Part shown: positions 1 to 8,031 of the stretch, piece by piece
Layout: the number at the start of each line of letters is the position of its first letter
Position numbering within the stretch: the first letter of the stretch is position 1
Origin: an uncultured Nostoc sp.
Lineage (GTDB): Bacteria; Cyanobacteriota; Cyanobacteriia; Cyanobacteriales; Nostocaceae
Reading direction: 5' to 3'
Assembly (NCBI RefSeq): GCF_937863485.1
Contig: NZ_CALMFY010000204.1
Coordinates: 1 to 42,189, forward strand
Length of the DNA stretch: 42,189 nt
Notes under the pieces: generated by a model
Databases searched by the model: none
What the model was told of the DNA's origin: nothing
What the model saw: the letters and a program-made list of their open reading frames with translations, nothing else
Position numbers and translations under genes: made by a program

Positions 1-46
1 CCCTTATCCCCAGAGAGCGCCACGTGTTCCCCAATCCCCACTCCCC

Positions 47-820
47 TTGGATACAGCAAAAGCCACACTTAGGCTAGAGCAAGTTAATCTGTTTACAAAG
101 CTGAAAACCCAACTTCCCGGTAATCAGCAGGGATACCCTATATTGCAGGATATTTCCTTAGAAGCATTCCAGGGCGATCGCATTGCCATTGTAGGCCCAG
201 TTGGCGCTGGTAAAACTTCGTTACTGTACCTCCTCAACCGCCTAATTGAACCCACGAATGGTAAACTGTATCTAGAAAATCAAGAATATCGCCAAATTCC
301 TGTCATTCAGCTACGCCAGATACTTGTACTTGTATTGCAAGAATCCAAGCTGTTGGGGATGACAGTTCAGCAAGCTTTGGCTTATCCTTTAGTTTTGCGT
401 GGTTTACCCAAACAGACAATTCAGCAACGAGTCAATCACTGGATAGAACAATTGCACATTCCCAGTGAATGGTTAGGGCGAACAGAGGTACAACTTTCTG
501 CTGGACAACGACAACTAATAGCGATCGCTCGTGCCTTAGTCATCCAGCCTAAAATATTATTATTAGACGAGCCAACCTCTGCCCTAGATGCTGGTACAGC
601 CTCTCATCTAATGCAAGTCTTAACCCAGTTTAGTCAAACTCATCAAACCACGATTCTGATGGTAAATCACCAACTGGAACTAACCCAAATGTTTTGCACT
701 CGGTTATTACACCTGCAACAAGGTCATTTATTCGCAAATCAAAGAGTTTCTGAGATAAACTGGGTTGAATTACGAGAAAGCTTAATTAAAGCAAAAGCTC
801 AAGACTATTTTGGATTTTAA
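47..820 (+). CDS. ABC transporter ATP-binding protein
   Basis: This is a 257-residue cytoplasmic nucleotide-binding subunit that would power a membrane transporter. Visible motifs are Walker A GPVGAGKT (50-57), Q-loop Gln98, signature LSAGQ (150-154, Ala in place of the usual first Gly), Walker B KILLLDE (169-175), D-loop SALD (178-181) and switch His208. The start is TTG; no ATG lies between it and Walker A in a sensible place. The family looks closest to the YbbL/FetA type of small exporters or the phosphate/amino-acid importer ATPases, but the substrate cannot be read from sequence. No permease gene follows on this strand, so a partner may lie upstream of the window. ATPase identity is secure; substrate is unknown. 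Confidence 0.85.
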   Translation: MDTAKATLRLEQVNLFTKLKTQLPGNQQGYPILQDISLEAFQGDRIAIVGPVGAGKTSLLYLLNRLIEPTNGKLYLENQEYRQIPVIQLRQILVLVLQESKLLGMTVQQALAYPLVLRGLPKQTIQQRVNHWIEQLHIPSEWLGRTEVQLSAGQRQLIAIARALVIQPKILLLDEPTSALDAGTASHLMQVLTQFSQTHQTTILMVNHQLELTQMFCTRLLHLQQGHLFANQRVSEINWVELRESLIKAKAQDYFGF

Positions 821-906
821 ATTTTGGATGAGTCAGGAAACAGGAATCAGGAGTCGTTTTCTTGCTCCCCCTCACCCCAATGCCCTGTTTGCCCTGTTTG
901 GCCCAT

Positions 907-1680
907 TCACACTTGACTACTAGTAAGTGTTGAACGTTGATTACTAAATCTCTCTCTAGCTAACTTTGTTGTTTGTGACTGTGAAATATTGATATTCAAA
1001 ATTTCCATGTTAAAACGGTATCCTACATTGCGGATAGTTTGAATCAAGTTGGGTTGCCGGGGATCAAGTTCAACCTTTTTCCGCAGCGACAAAACGTGAG
1101 TATCAATGGTCCGAGGGTTATCGATAGCGTCAGGCCAAGCACGACGCAGCAATTCCGACCTACTCAAAGGCACTCCCCCAGCTTGTGCCAAAACGTACAG
1201 CAAACTGAATTCTTGGGGCGTTAAGTCGATGAACTCCCCCTGGAAGCGGACGCGGCGCTGAACTAAATCGATTTGCAAAGTGCCATAATCCAAATAAGCT
1301 GGTGCACTAGGTGTACGCTTCCGGCGAATCAGTGCCTCTACCCGTGCCAAAAACTCTTGCATCCCAAAAGGTTTGCTCAGATAATCATCCGCACCCGCCT
1401 TTAAACCTGCGACGATATCACCTTCACTATTACGGGCAGATAGCATTAAAATAAGAGGTTGCTGCTGACGATGCAACCAACGACAAAACTCAATCCCGTC
1501 ACCATCAGGCAGGTCTGCATCCAAGACTACCAGTGTTGGTTGATGGCTTAAAAATACTTCCCTTGCTTGATAAATACTGGCAGCTTGATGGACACGGTAT
1601 TCCAGTTGTTGCAAGTGCCAACCCAACAACGACCTCAGATGGGGATTCCCCTCAATGATTTCTATACAAACCGAACCCAC
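907..1680 (-). CDS. OmpR/PhoB-family response regulator with atypical acidic pocket
   Basis: The 257-residue protein has a receiver domain (about 4-120) followed by a winged-helix DNA-binding domain (about 130-228, ending IRNVGYRF). The phosphoacceptor is Asp54 in VVLDADLPDGDG, the switch Ser is 81 and the conserved Lys is 103 (LSKPF). Where canonical receivers carry two acidic residues to hold magnesium (IVDDE), this one reads IIEGNP, so one acid is missing; phosphorylation may be weak or dispensable. Start is GTG at 1680. No histidine kinase is adjacent. The cyanobacterial regulator NblR is also a non-canonical PhoB-type receiver, but I cannot establish orthology, so no symbol is given. A C-terminal tail of about 30 residues follows the wing and has no recognisable motif. 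Confidence 0.88.
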   Translation of the reverse strand: MGSVCIEIIEGNPHLRSLLGWHLQQLEYRVHQAASIYQAREVFLSHQPTLVVLDADLPDGDGIEFCRWLHRQQQPLILMLSARNSEGDIVAGLKAGADDYLSKPFGMQEFLARVEALIRRKRTPSAPAYLDYGTLQIDLVQRRVRFQGEFIDLTPQEFSLLYVLAQAGGVPLSRSELLRRAWPDAIDNPRTIDTHVLSLRKKVELDPRQPNLIQTIRNVGYRFNMEILNINISQSQTTKLARERFSNQRSTLTSSQV

Positions 1681-1713
1681 GGTGGCAAGATCCCTTAGCG
1701 TCGATGCCTTTCA

Positions 1714-1756
1714 AAGTAACAAGCCCATCTCTAAGGTTTTGTAGCCTTTGTTACTT
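1714..1756. promoter_or_regulatory. Inverted repeat upstream of the response regulator
   Basis: AAGTAACAA (1714-1722) and TTGTTACTT (1748-1756) are perfect 9-bp inverted arms 25 bp apart. They begin 34 bp upstream of the GTG start of the minus-strand response regulator. They could be an operator or a leader-RNA stem; the spacing is wide for one dimer site. Nothing else recognisable was seen in 1681-2261, which is AT-rich and holds the divergent promoters of this gene and the DUF6761 gene. Confidence 0.3.
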
Positions 1757-2261
1757 CAATTGCTATTAGCTTTACATTTCCTCATAAAAAGCGTGGCAAT
1801 ATCTTTAATTTATGCCTTGTCAAAAGGCAATTAGAAATATTATTAAATTTTTATTAAGTTTATCAAAAGTGTTATAAAATTTATTAAAAGTTCTTTTAGC
1901 TTAATATTCTGCTTTCAGATGGGTGGAATGTGGCAAATATCTATAACCCAAACAGCTAGCCGTTACTACAACAGCTTTTTAACCTGATGGTGGAAGATTT
2001 TTTCGCAAAAATTTAGTGACCACATCCACGAACATAACACCAATATAATTGGGCTGTTAAGTGTGAAAATCAGAAAAATAACTTAGCAGATAACCAGAAT
2101 CGATGTTTTCTGGAATAGGATTAAAGTAGCTTGTAGCTGCTATGAGGGTACTGCCCAAAGTAGATGTGTTGACTTTGAGTTGATGCCCAAGTGAAATTAC
2201 AGTTCACATTTGAGCGTGAATAATTTACAATTCTCATTCCAAAGAGATTAATACAGCAGTT

Positions 2262-2510
2262 ATGCTCCAAGACACACAAACCATCCGCTATTACCAAAGA
2301 CTCACCGACGCCTTCGTCGAGTTATGGAATCGCGGTTATCGCACGGATGATATGCGGATGTATTTGGATGGATATCTAGCCGCACTGCGACATGGCAACA
2401 TCATTGAACCTTTTCTGATTCATCGCTTAGAAGAGGAAGCCAGCCGCTACTTGTACGATGGATCAAATTTTGTAGTGCCGCAACCACAGCCACTACCCGA
2501 TTACTACTAA
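2262..2510 (+). CDS. DUF6761 family protein
   Basis: An 82-residue soluble protein that matches my recollection of the small cyanobacteria-specific DUF6761 family (opening MLQDTQTIRYYQRLTDAF, with the conserved stretch DMRMYLDGYLAALRH). It has no signal peptide or membrane segment; it is mostly helical, with a proline-rich C-terminus (PQPQPLPDYY). The function is unknown. It is monocistronic: a strong terminator follows at 2634-2683 and the next gene is convergent. Length and start agree with the family as remembered. Confidence 0.8.
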   Translation: MLQDTQTIRYYQRLTDAFVELWNRGYRTDDMRMYLDGYLAALRHGNIIEPFLIHRLEEEASRYLYDGSNFVVPQPQPLPDYY

Positions 2511-2633
2511 GTACCATTTACCTGGCCATTGATAGTAACCGTTAATTACCGCAGATAATTATAGCATATTATCTGTATTCGTCAATGGGTTGCTGTGGTG
2601 TGAGATTTTGGAGATATTGTATTGAGAAAACGC

Positions 2634-2683
2634 ATCCCCTCAGTCCTAAACTTGGTCTTGCCAATTCGACTGAGGGGATTTTT
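2634..2683 (+). terminator. Rho-independent terminator after the DUF6761 gene
   Basis: A perfect 12-bp stem, ATCCCCTCAGTC (2634-2645) with GACTGAGGGGAT (2668-2679), encloses a 22-nt loop and is followed by TTTT. It lies about 120 nt after the plus-strand stop codon. Confidence 0.7.
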
Positions 2684-2746
2684 GACTAGCTCTGAAATCA
2701 ATTCCAAGATAGATCAAGTATTTTTGTAAAAAACCTATTAAAAAAC

Positions 2747-2785
2747 CCTTGAAAGGGGAGAGAAATAGTATCTCCCCTTTCAAGG
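2747..2785 (-). terminator. Terminator of the bolA-grxD operon
   Basis: A perfect 15-bp stem, CCTTGAAAGGGGAGA (2747-2761) with TCTCCCCTTTCAAGG (2771-2785), has a 9-nt loop. On the minus strand it runs directly into a T-rich tract (the plus-strand A-run at 2740-2745), as expected downstream of grxD. Confidence 0.75.
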
Positions 2786-2856
2786 ACATTAAAAACGGCA
2801 CATTGCCTTGATTGCGAAGTGCAAATTCAGCAGCATACCCTCTGGTTTGCGTAAAA

Positions 2857-3180
2857 TTACGAGGCTAGTGCTACTTCTACCTTTTCCTGCAATTCACCTT
2901 TTTGGTACAGTTCAATCAAGATGTCAGAACCGCCAAGGAATTCACCATTGATATACACTTGGGGAATTGTCGGCCAGTTAGAGTATTCTTTAATTCCTTG
3001 ACGGATTTCAGAGTCTGATAGAACATCAACTGTCTCGAAGGGAACTCCCAAGGTATTGAGAATCTGCACAACGTTGTTGGAGAAACCACATTGGGGCATT
3101 AACTTGTTTCCCTTCATGAAAACTAAAATCTTGTTCTGTTGTAGCAAGTTATCAATTTTCTCTTTGAGTTCTGGCGTCAT
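2857..3180 (-). CDS. grxD: Monothiol glutaredoxin, Grx4 type
   Basis: A 107-residue class II monothiol glutaredoxin. The single active-site cysteine lies in CGFS (31-34), preceded by the family-typical FMKG and followed by the glutathione-binding WPTIPQVYINGEFLGGSD (69-87). CGFS glutaredoxins bind a [2Fe-2S] cluster with glutathione, deliver clusters to target proteins, and act with BolA proteins in iron signalling; they are poor disulfide reductases. The gene is second in a minus-strand pair, 89 bp after bolA, and is followed by a strong terminator, so the two are very probably co-transcribed. Length is standard for the single-domain form. Confidence 0.95.
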   Translation of the reverse strand: MTPELKEKIDNLLQQNKILVFMKGNKLMPQCGFSNNVVQILNTLGVPFETVDVLSDSEIRQGIKEYSNWPTIPQVYINGEFLGGSDILIELYQKGELQEKVEVALAS

Positions 3181-3269
3181 GGTATTTGTGTTTCCTATGT
3201 TGCATTCAACGATGACGAGTGAGAAGTTAAAAATTCATAACTCCTAACTCCTAATTCCTAACTCTATGT

Positions 3270-3527
3270 TTACGAAGCTGGTATTGCTTGCCAAGTTTCG
3301 GGAGTATATGTTTTTACTGCCAAGGCATGAATCGCTTCAGTTGACATAGCTTGCCCCAAAGCACCATAAACTAACTGGTGCTGCTGCACGAGTCCCTTAC
3401 CTGCAAAGTGCGATGAAACTACTGTTACCTGATAGTGGTCACCGCCACCAGTCAAGTCTTGCACCTGAACCTGGGCGTCTGGCAGTTCCGCCTTGATCAT
3501 TGCCTCAACCTGCTGCGGACTAATCAT
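3270..3527 (-). CDS. bolA: BolA family protein
   Basis: An 85-residue BolA-fold protein with the diagnostic C-terminal [10 protein letters not shown] (67-76) and the glycine-rich loop [11 protein letters not shown]. BolA proteins form heterodimers with CGFS glutaredoxins that share a [2Fe-2S] cluster through glutathione, the Grx cysteine and a BolA histidine; His31 and His67 are the visible candidates. It is the first gene of the minus-strand pair with grxD, the textbook partner. Family and partnership are well supported; the symbol is the generic one. Confidence 0.92.
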   Translation of the reverse strand: MISPQQVEAMIKAELPDAQVQVQDLTGGGDHYQVTVVSSHFAGKGLVQQHQLVYGALGQAMSTEAIHALAVKTYTPETWQAIPAS

Positions 3528-3764
3528 CGCTATTCCTGAAAAAACTTACTTTTCTATTATTAACAGATATAGAGCAAATGCCTGTGCCAAGTTCAGGTTT
3601 TAGCACAGCTGGGGATAAACTGCCTCTGAGGTATATTTTTGAGAACGCTGGGTCAAACGGCAGATAATCCTATCTTAGCACTGAGGCGTTCCAAGGTGCT
3701 GCTCAGGGAGAGCAGGATGTGAAAGATGGGGGAGATGAGGAAAAACAGGCAACGCCAATTTAAT

Positions 3765-4373
3765 TTATTTTTTTGGGGGTGGGGAAGATGAACCACTACT
3801 TTCTCTGGGATAGGGAGAATCTACAAAACCTAATTCAAACAACTGCTTATAGGCTTTCTTGCCTAAATCCCGCGTCGGATTTTGACTTTTAATTATTTGA
3901 ATCAACAACGGTACAGCTAATTCTGGCTGATTTTGTGCCCGATGTACCAATGCTAGCTGAAAGGTCGCTTCATCTCGCTTTTGGGCTGTTACTAGAGCTT
4001 TTTGACGCTGAGAATCAGAAACTCTATTGTCAATTCCCGAAAAGCTAGCGTTTAACTCTTGATAAAAATTAGATAGCTGATTATAAACCTGTCGTGCTTC
4101 TAGCAGTTTCTTAGCAGCTAAGGGGTAGTTTTGAGCAGAAACGGCTTTTTCTGCCTCTTTCATGAGGCGATCGCCCCCTTCAATGCTCAAAAGGCTGCTA
4201 CTTTGGGTTATGGGGCGAAGGTTATTGGGATCATTGGGGTCAATGGGTTGTGGTTGGCTGGTAGTGCCTGGTGACTGTGATACCTGAGCATTCACAGGTG
4301 ATAGCAGGCTGAGGACTGCTATAACTGATAAAACAGTACGGTGCATCAAGGTAACAGCGGCAGCAGTGTTCAT
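3765..4373 (-). CDS. Secreted or periplasmic helical-repeat protein
   Basis: A 202-residue protein with an N-terminal signal peptide. The true start may be Met10 (MHRTVLSVIAVLSLL), which puts a hydrophobic core right after a basic residue and ends in VNA before QVSQ, a good signal peptidase I site. A Pro/Gln/Ser-rich linker (to about 60) is followed by a helical region of about 65-185 with TPR-like character (AEKAVSAQNYPLAAKKLLEARQ split over two helices; QLALVHRAQNQPELAV). The C-terminus is Ser/Pro/Lys-rich. I do not recognise a named family; a cyanobacterial conserved envelope protein is likely. It stands alone between a 240-bp and an 840-bp gap. Confidence 0.7.
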   Translation of the reverse strand: MNTAAAVTLMHRTVLSVIAVLSLLSPVNAQVSQSPGTTSQPQPIDPNDPNNLRPITQSSSLLSIEGGDRLMKEAEKAVSAQNYPLAAKKLLEARQVYNQLSNFYQELNASFSGIDNRVSDSQRQKALVTAQKRDEATFQLALVHRAQNQPELAVPLLIQIIKSQNPTRDLGKKAYKQLFELGFVDSPYPRESSGSSSPPPKK

Positions 4374-4578
4374 GGGATCAATTAGTGCGACAACTATATA
4401 AAAAAGTTATGGAAACTTCGGGTATCTTAACTCTGTTTTGGCCTTGGACAAAGCAAAGACACATCCTAAGTATCTCTGATTTAGGACTGAAAATCGGTTT
4501 AATAGAGTTCCCATTACCCTTGTATAGTAATTAACTTAAATCGTCGTAATCAGTGATACCAACACTGGACTGCGTTAA

Positions 4579-4740
4579 CGTGTTAATTCCTTTGATTTTT
4601 CAATCATCGGTTTACTGGCAAGCAGCTTGGGAGTAGTTTCACAAGGCGGTGACGAAGCAGTTGATTTGAGAAAAGAATTTAGACTGCTTCAGCATCTGTC
4701 TGACTACCGACTTTCCTCGCCAATAATTATCTTAGGTTAA
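4579..4740 (+). pseudogene. Possible gene remnant in the 4374-5214 gap
   Basis: An open stretch of 53 codons without a start codon encodes protein-like sequence (GLLASSLGVVSQGGDEAVDL, then a hydrophobic patch SSPIIIL). A further open stretch follows in another frame around 4741-4870 and is crossed by a dispersed repeat. This may be the decayed end of a regulatory gene, perhaps a receiver or GGDEF/EAL-type protein, but the resemblance is weak. The rest of 4374-5214 holds no credible gene or RNA; it is AT-rich with scattered short repeats. Confidence 0.22.
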
Positions 4741-4795
4741 CTGGGATATTTGGCAGAAAAATCTTCCCAAAGCACTGCTTGAACTAATTCACAAA

Positions 4796-4819
4796 GGCGT
4801 AGCCCGCCATAGGCATCGC
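4796..4819 (-). repeat. Dispersed GC-rich repeat, copy 1
   Basis: On the minus strand this reads as a variant of the dispersed repeat GCGATGCCTACGGCGGGC + TGCGCCTACGC, whose fullest copy in the window is at 22113-22141. Partial copies also lie in prfC (17977-17994), in the IS remnant at 33439-33464, and twice in the gene at 40202-41071. Confidence 0.7.
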
Positions 4820-5214
4820 ACCAAACCACTTAAATATGGCGATGTCCCTAGTCCGCGCTTCCCAAAATTTTGTTTTTAACAGTCATGTTTACAAAATCAA
4901 GTAAAATCTAAAGACTTTCATTTAACTGTCTGACCAAATAGTAAGAATATTTCTTATCAACCAATTCAGTGTGCAGACAATTATTAGCTGTTTGCTTAAA
5001 AAAATGCCAATTTGGCTGAATATCCTGTCAAAAAAAGGTAATCTATATATGTGTACATCCTCAAAGGTTGCAAAATACCACTAATCTTTTGTGATTTCTT
5101 CAGGATGGATATAGCAGTTAGCAATTAGTGCCAAATTTTGAAAACGTACAGTTTCTGAATTATGTACGGTTAATGGTCAATGGTTAAGAGCTAGTCTTGG
5201 GACTTTTGACTAGA

Positions 5215-5970
5215 TTAAGAATTAGTAATTTCTGCAAATGCGTGATTAGTGATTTTTGTTTCTTGATGGCTTAATTGTTGCAGTGCCTTTGCTAAATCAG
5301 CAGTCATGTTTTTGGCATCTTGTTTTATAGAGCCATGCATGTAATCCGCTACTCTGATTGGGGAGCCAATGTGAATACTCACATCTGTACCCCAATTTGG
5401 ATAAGGTTGGCTGTAATTAATGCCTATAGGTATGATTTTCACTCCCAGCCCGGAATCACTAGATTCAGCACTTAAAGCAAGACGAGCAATTCCCGGCTTC
5501 AACTGGTGAACTTGGCCATCACGAAAAATGTTACCTTCTGGAAAGATGACCAGGGTTTTTTTCTGTTGAAGTAGCTCAACTCCATGTCGCAGCGTGCGGA
5601 TTGACGGATGCTTAGAATTTACAGGAAACCCCCCCAAACGTCGGACAAACCAGCCTTGCAAACCTTGGCATTCGTCAATAGTCACCATGAACCGCAAGTC
5701 TTGTTCTTTCAGACAATCAGCCGTAGCGTAGGGTACAAGTAATGCATCCCAACGCGCCCGATGGGTAGGCGCGAGGATCACAGGCCCAGTTGTAGGGATA
5801 TTTTTTTGTCCGGTTATTCTAATTTGCCCAAAGAATAATGGTAATAGGCAGTGACGCCCTAATAAATATGCCAGAGGACTTAACCAAGGAGAAACCCTTG
5901 AGGTAGTACCAGCCACCTCAGAATTTGCTGGTGGGCGCTGACAGGTTTCGGATGAAGAGTAAAATTCCAT
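5215..5970 (-). CDS. Lysophospholipid acyltransferase (PlsC family)
   Basis: A 251-residue glycerolipid acyltransferase that would transfer an acyl chain to a lysophospholipid, most likely 1-acylglycerol-3-phosphate, at the membrane surface. The catalytic H-x4-D motif is HRARWD (His70, Asp75); the substrate-binding block FPEGN is 143-147, and KPGIARLA (158-165) is the last conserved block. A weakly hydrophobic stretch (about 29-50) may anchor it. The first 30 residues are polar and variable. Start is ATG at 5970. It is monocistronic. Cyanobacteria carry several PlsC paralogues, so the exact substrate and symbol are left open. Confidence 0.88.
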   Translation of the reverse strand: MEFYSSSETCQRPPANSEVAGTTSRVSPWLSPLAYLLGRHCLLPLFFGQIRITGQKNIPTTGPVILAPTHRARWDALLVPYATADCLKEQDLRFMVTIDECQGLQGWFVRRLGGFPVNSKHPSIRTLRHGVELLQQKKTLVIFPEGNIFRDGQVHQLKPGIARLALSAESSDSGLGVKIIPIGINYSQPYPNWGTDVSIHIGSPIRVADYMHGSIKQDAKNMTADLAKALQQLSHQETKITNHAFAEITNS

Positions 5971-6072
5971 GATGACGGATGCAGCTGATTGACGGGTAAA
6001 AATTTAACGAAAAATTGATTAGTTACACCGTAGATTCTCTTGCGTGAGTTGTGTCCTACTAGATGGACAGTT

Positions 6073-6570
6073 TTACCTCTGTCCGTAGTTTACCCTACGC
6101 CGCCTAGTGGCAAACCAAGCCTGTAATTGCTGACGACAAGCTGACTCTAGAATGCCTCCGATTATTTGGAGACGGTGATTAGAAGCAGCGCTATCGGGTA
6201 TGTTAATAACTGTACGAATTGCGCCAGTTTTTGTATCGTCTACTCCATATACAAGCAATCCTAGACGTGCTTGCAGAATAGCACCTGCACACATCGGGCA
6301 AGGTTCGAGAGTTACGTAAAGGGTGCATTCATTAAGATGCCAATTTTTTAAAGTTATTGCAGCTGTCTTCAGAGCGAGAATTTCCGCATGAGCGGTAGGA
6401 TCTTTGTCGCGCTCTTTTCTGTTTTCTCCTTGTGCCAGCAATTTGCCAGCTGGATCAATGATAACAGCACCGACAGGGATTTCACCTGCATTACCTGCTG
6501 CTTTTGCTAATTCTAGTGCATAACTCATCCATTGTTGATGTATAAGATATTCCGTATACTTAGTTAGCAT
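6073..6570 (-). CDS. tadA: tRNA-specific adenosine deaminase
   Basis: A 165-residue zinc deaminase of the cytidine/deoxycytidylate fold. His61-Ala-Glu63 supplies a zinc ligand and the proton shuttle; Cys91 and Cys94 in PCPMC complete the zinc site. TadA converts adenosine 34 to inosine in tRNA-Arg(ACG), letting it read CGU, CGC and CGA codons. VDDTKTGAIRTV after the second motif and the C-terminal basic tail (ATRRRR) favour TadA over guanine or cytosine deaminases. The start might be the internal Met15, since the first 14 residues are not typical of the family. It is separated from grxC by 165 bp containing a small hairpin at 6645-6668. Confidence 0.9.
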   Translation of the reverse strand: MLTKYTEYLIHQQWMSYALELAKAAGNAGEIPVGAVIIDPAGKLLAQGENRKERDKDPTAHAEILALKTAAITLKNWHLNECTLYVTLEPCPMCAGAILQARLGLLVYGVDDTKTGAIRTVINIPDSAASNHRLQIIGGILESACRQQLQAWFATRRRRVNYGQR

Positions 6571-6644
6571 ATTCTTATCAATAGGTGATGTGCAACTTAA
6601 TATTCTGACCTCACTTCCATTCCTCTCTCTTAAAAGGAGGAGGC

Positions 6645-6668
6645 ACTGCGTTGGGGAACCAGCGCAGT
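6645..6668. repeat. Short hairpin between grxC and tadA
   Basis: ACTGCGTTGG (6645-6654) pairs with CCAGCGCAGT (6659-6668) around a GGAA loop with one G-T wobble. It lies downstream of grxC and upstream of tadA on the minus strand. No T-run follows in either direction, so it is more likely a dispersed repeat hairpin than a terminator. Confidence 0.5.
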
Positions 6669-6734
6669 CTTCTCAAAATCAAAAATTGCCCAACATAGCA
6701 TCACCAAGGCAAGCGTTGGGGGCTAATCCTATTT

Positions 6735-7049
6735 TTAAATAACGGACTGGGCTAGAAGGGAATCTAGTTGACTTTGTGTGTCTAGTTGATAGAGGTCATC
6801 ACAGCCGCCAATGTGCTGGTTATTGATAAAAATTTGCGGTACACTACGGCGTCCGTTAGCGCGTTCTGCCATTTTAGCTCTGGCTGCTTCGTCGCCGTCG
6901 ATTTTATATTCAGTAAAATTTACACCTTTCCACCACAGCAGCATTTTGGCACGAATGCAGTAAGGACAAGTTTGCCATGTGTAAAGTTCGACGTTGGCTT
7001 TGACTCGCTCTGGATGGCGATTTAAGAGAGGATTAAGAAAGTCCAGCAT
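6735..7049 (-). CDS. grxC: Dithiol glutaredoxin 3
   Basis: A 104-residue classical glutaredoxin with active site CPYC (28-31), which reduces protein disulfides and glutathione mixed disulfides in the cytosol. The cis-proline block SVPQIFINN and the GGCDDL motif form the glutathione site. The N-terminus is about 15 residues longer than minimal GrxC. It lies 57 bp downstream of the DUF981 gene on the same strand and may share its transcript. It is distinct from the CGFS glutaredoxin at 2857-3180, so the window holds both classes. Confidence 0.93.
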   Translation of the reverse strand: MLDFLNPLLNRHPERVKANVELYTWQTCPYCIRAKMLLWWKGVNFTEYKIDGDEAARAKMAERANGRRSVPQIFINNQHIGGCDDLYQLDTQSQLDSLLAQSVI

Positions 7050-7105
7050 ATTTTCTTAAGCAAGATTTTAACTATATCTCTAGCCTAGATCATTGCTGGC
7101 ATTGC

Positions 7106-7678
7106 CTACTGCCTTGGGGCTGGAACCCACTTTTGGAAACCCTCTAAATGACTCCAGTAAGCCAAATATCCAGTCAATGCCCAAATTAGAGCGGCTACTA
7201 TCAGCACAGCTACGCCAATTAACCGCCAAGTTCGGTTGGTTTTCCAATAGAGAGTTGGGGCTGCAAAAATACCACCTAATCCAGTTAAAATAAAGCCGAT
7301 TCCCGATAAAAGCGGTTGCTTTGTCAAATTCAAGTTGATGATGCGGATACCCACTACGATCGCAACTACACCAGCAAAGAACCCGTAAATTGCTATTGTG
7401 AATAAATCCCAACCTTGAGCAAGGGCGATCGCAGCTGCAATAAACAAGATTCCAAATAAGACACTTGTTTCACCGAAGGCAATATTAAAGCTACCGATTA
7501 CTGGCCAGGTGAGGCTCATGTGTAAACCAGTTGTTAGGGCGATCGCACCCGTAATTCCAAACCCAGGAATCCACTGTCTTTGATTAGAACTATCTATACC
7601 ACTATATACATAGTAAGCCAGTAGAAATAACCCAGCTACCATATTGATCAACATTAGTGTGATGTAGTCGATAAACAC
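7106..7678 (-). CDS. DUF981 family membrane protein
   Basis: A 190-residue integral membrane protein with about six or seven hydrophobic helices (near residues 5-27, 40-55, 65-87, 90-112, 122-140, 150-172) and short polar loops. It resembles the DUF981 family of predicted membrane proteins, whose function is unknown. No catalytic or transport motif is visible. Start is GTG at 7678. grxC lies 57 bp downstream on the same strand, which suggests co-transcription but does not reveal a role. Confidence 0.75.
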   Translation of the reverse strand: MFIDYITLMLINMVAGLFLLAYYVYSGIDSSNQRQWIPGFGITGAIALTTGLHMSLTWPVIGSFNIAFGETSVLFGILFIAAAIALAQGWDLFTIAIYGFFAGVVAIVVGIRIINLNLTKQPLLSGIGFILTGLGGIFAAPTLYWKTNRTWRLIGVAVLIVAALIWALTGYLAYWSHLEGFQKWVPAPRQ

Positions 7679-8031
7679 GATTCACCCCTTAATTTGACAA
7701 GCTCTTTACTCTGCGCCTCATTTTTAAGTTTTTAATGAATTCACTAGCTTTTTTCTTTATTATTTTATACCTGAAGAGAGATACAGAAGAAAAAAATGTT
7801 TTAGATATACACTGCTACAAATTTGTACCAGTTCTTGATTTAGTTAATTTTGAACACGTTTTATACTGGAGTAGGATAAATGAAAAAGCAGGATGTCTTA
7901 AATGGTACTTTTCTAACAAGTTAGAAGTAAAACTTAACTTTCTTCCACGTGTATCCGCCCTTTGGTAGACTTGAAGACTGAAATAGCTACATAAAACGAC
8001 GTAAATTCAAGCAGCTGAGAGGGCAAACTCT
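7679..8031. other. Non-coding gap before glpX
   Basis: An AT-rich intergenic region that must hold the divergent promoters of the DUF981 gene and glpX. An open frame at 7735-7968 has no recognisable protein features, no ribosome-binding site and poor composition, and is not called. No clear operator, hairpin or RNA gene was seen. Confidence 0.6.

Noticed and set aside
7735..7968. 77-codon plus-strand frame upstream of glpX
   Set aside because: It has no ribosome-binding site, no recognisable motif and AT-driven composition, and it occupies the shared promoter region.
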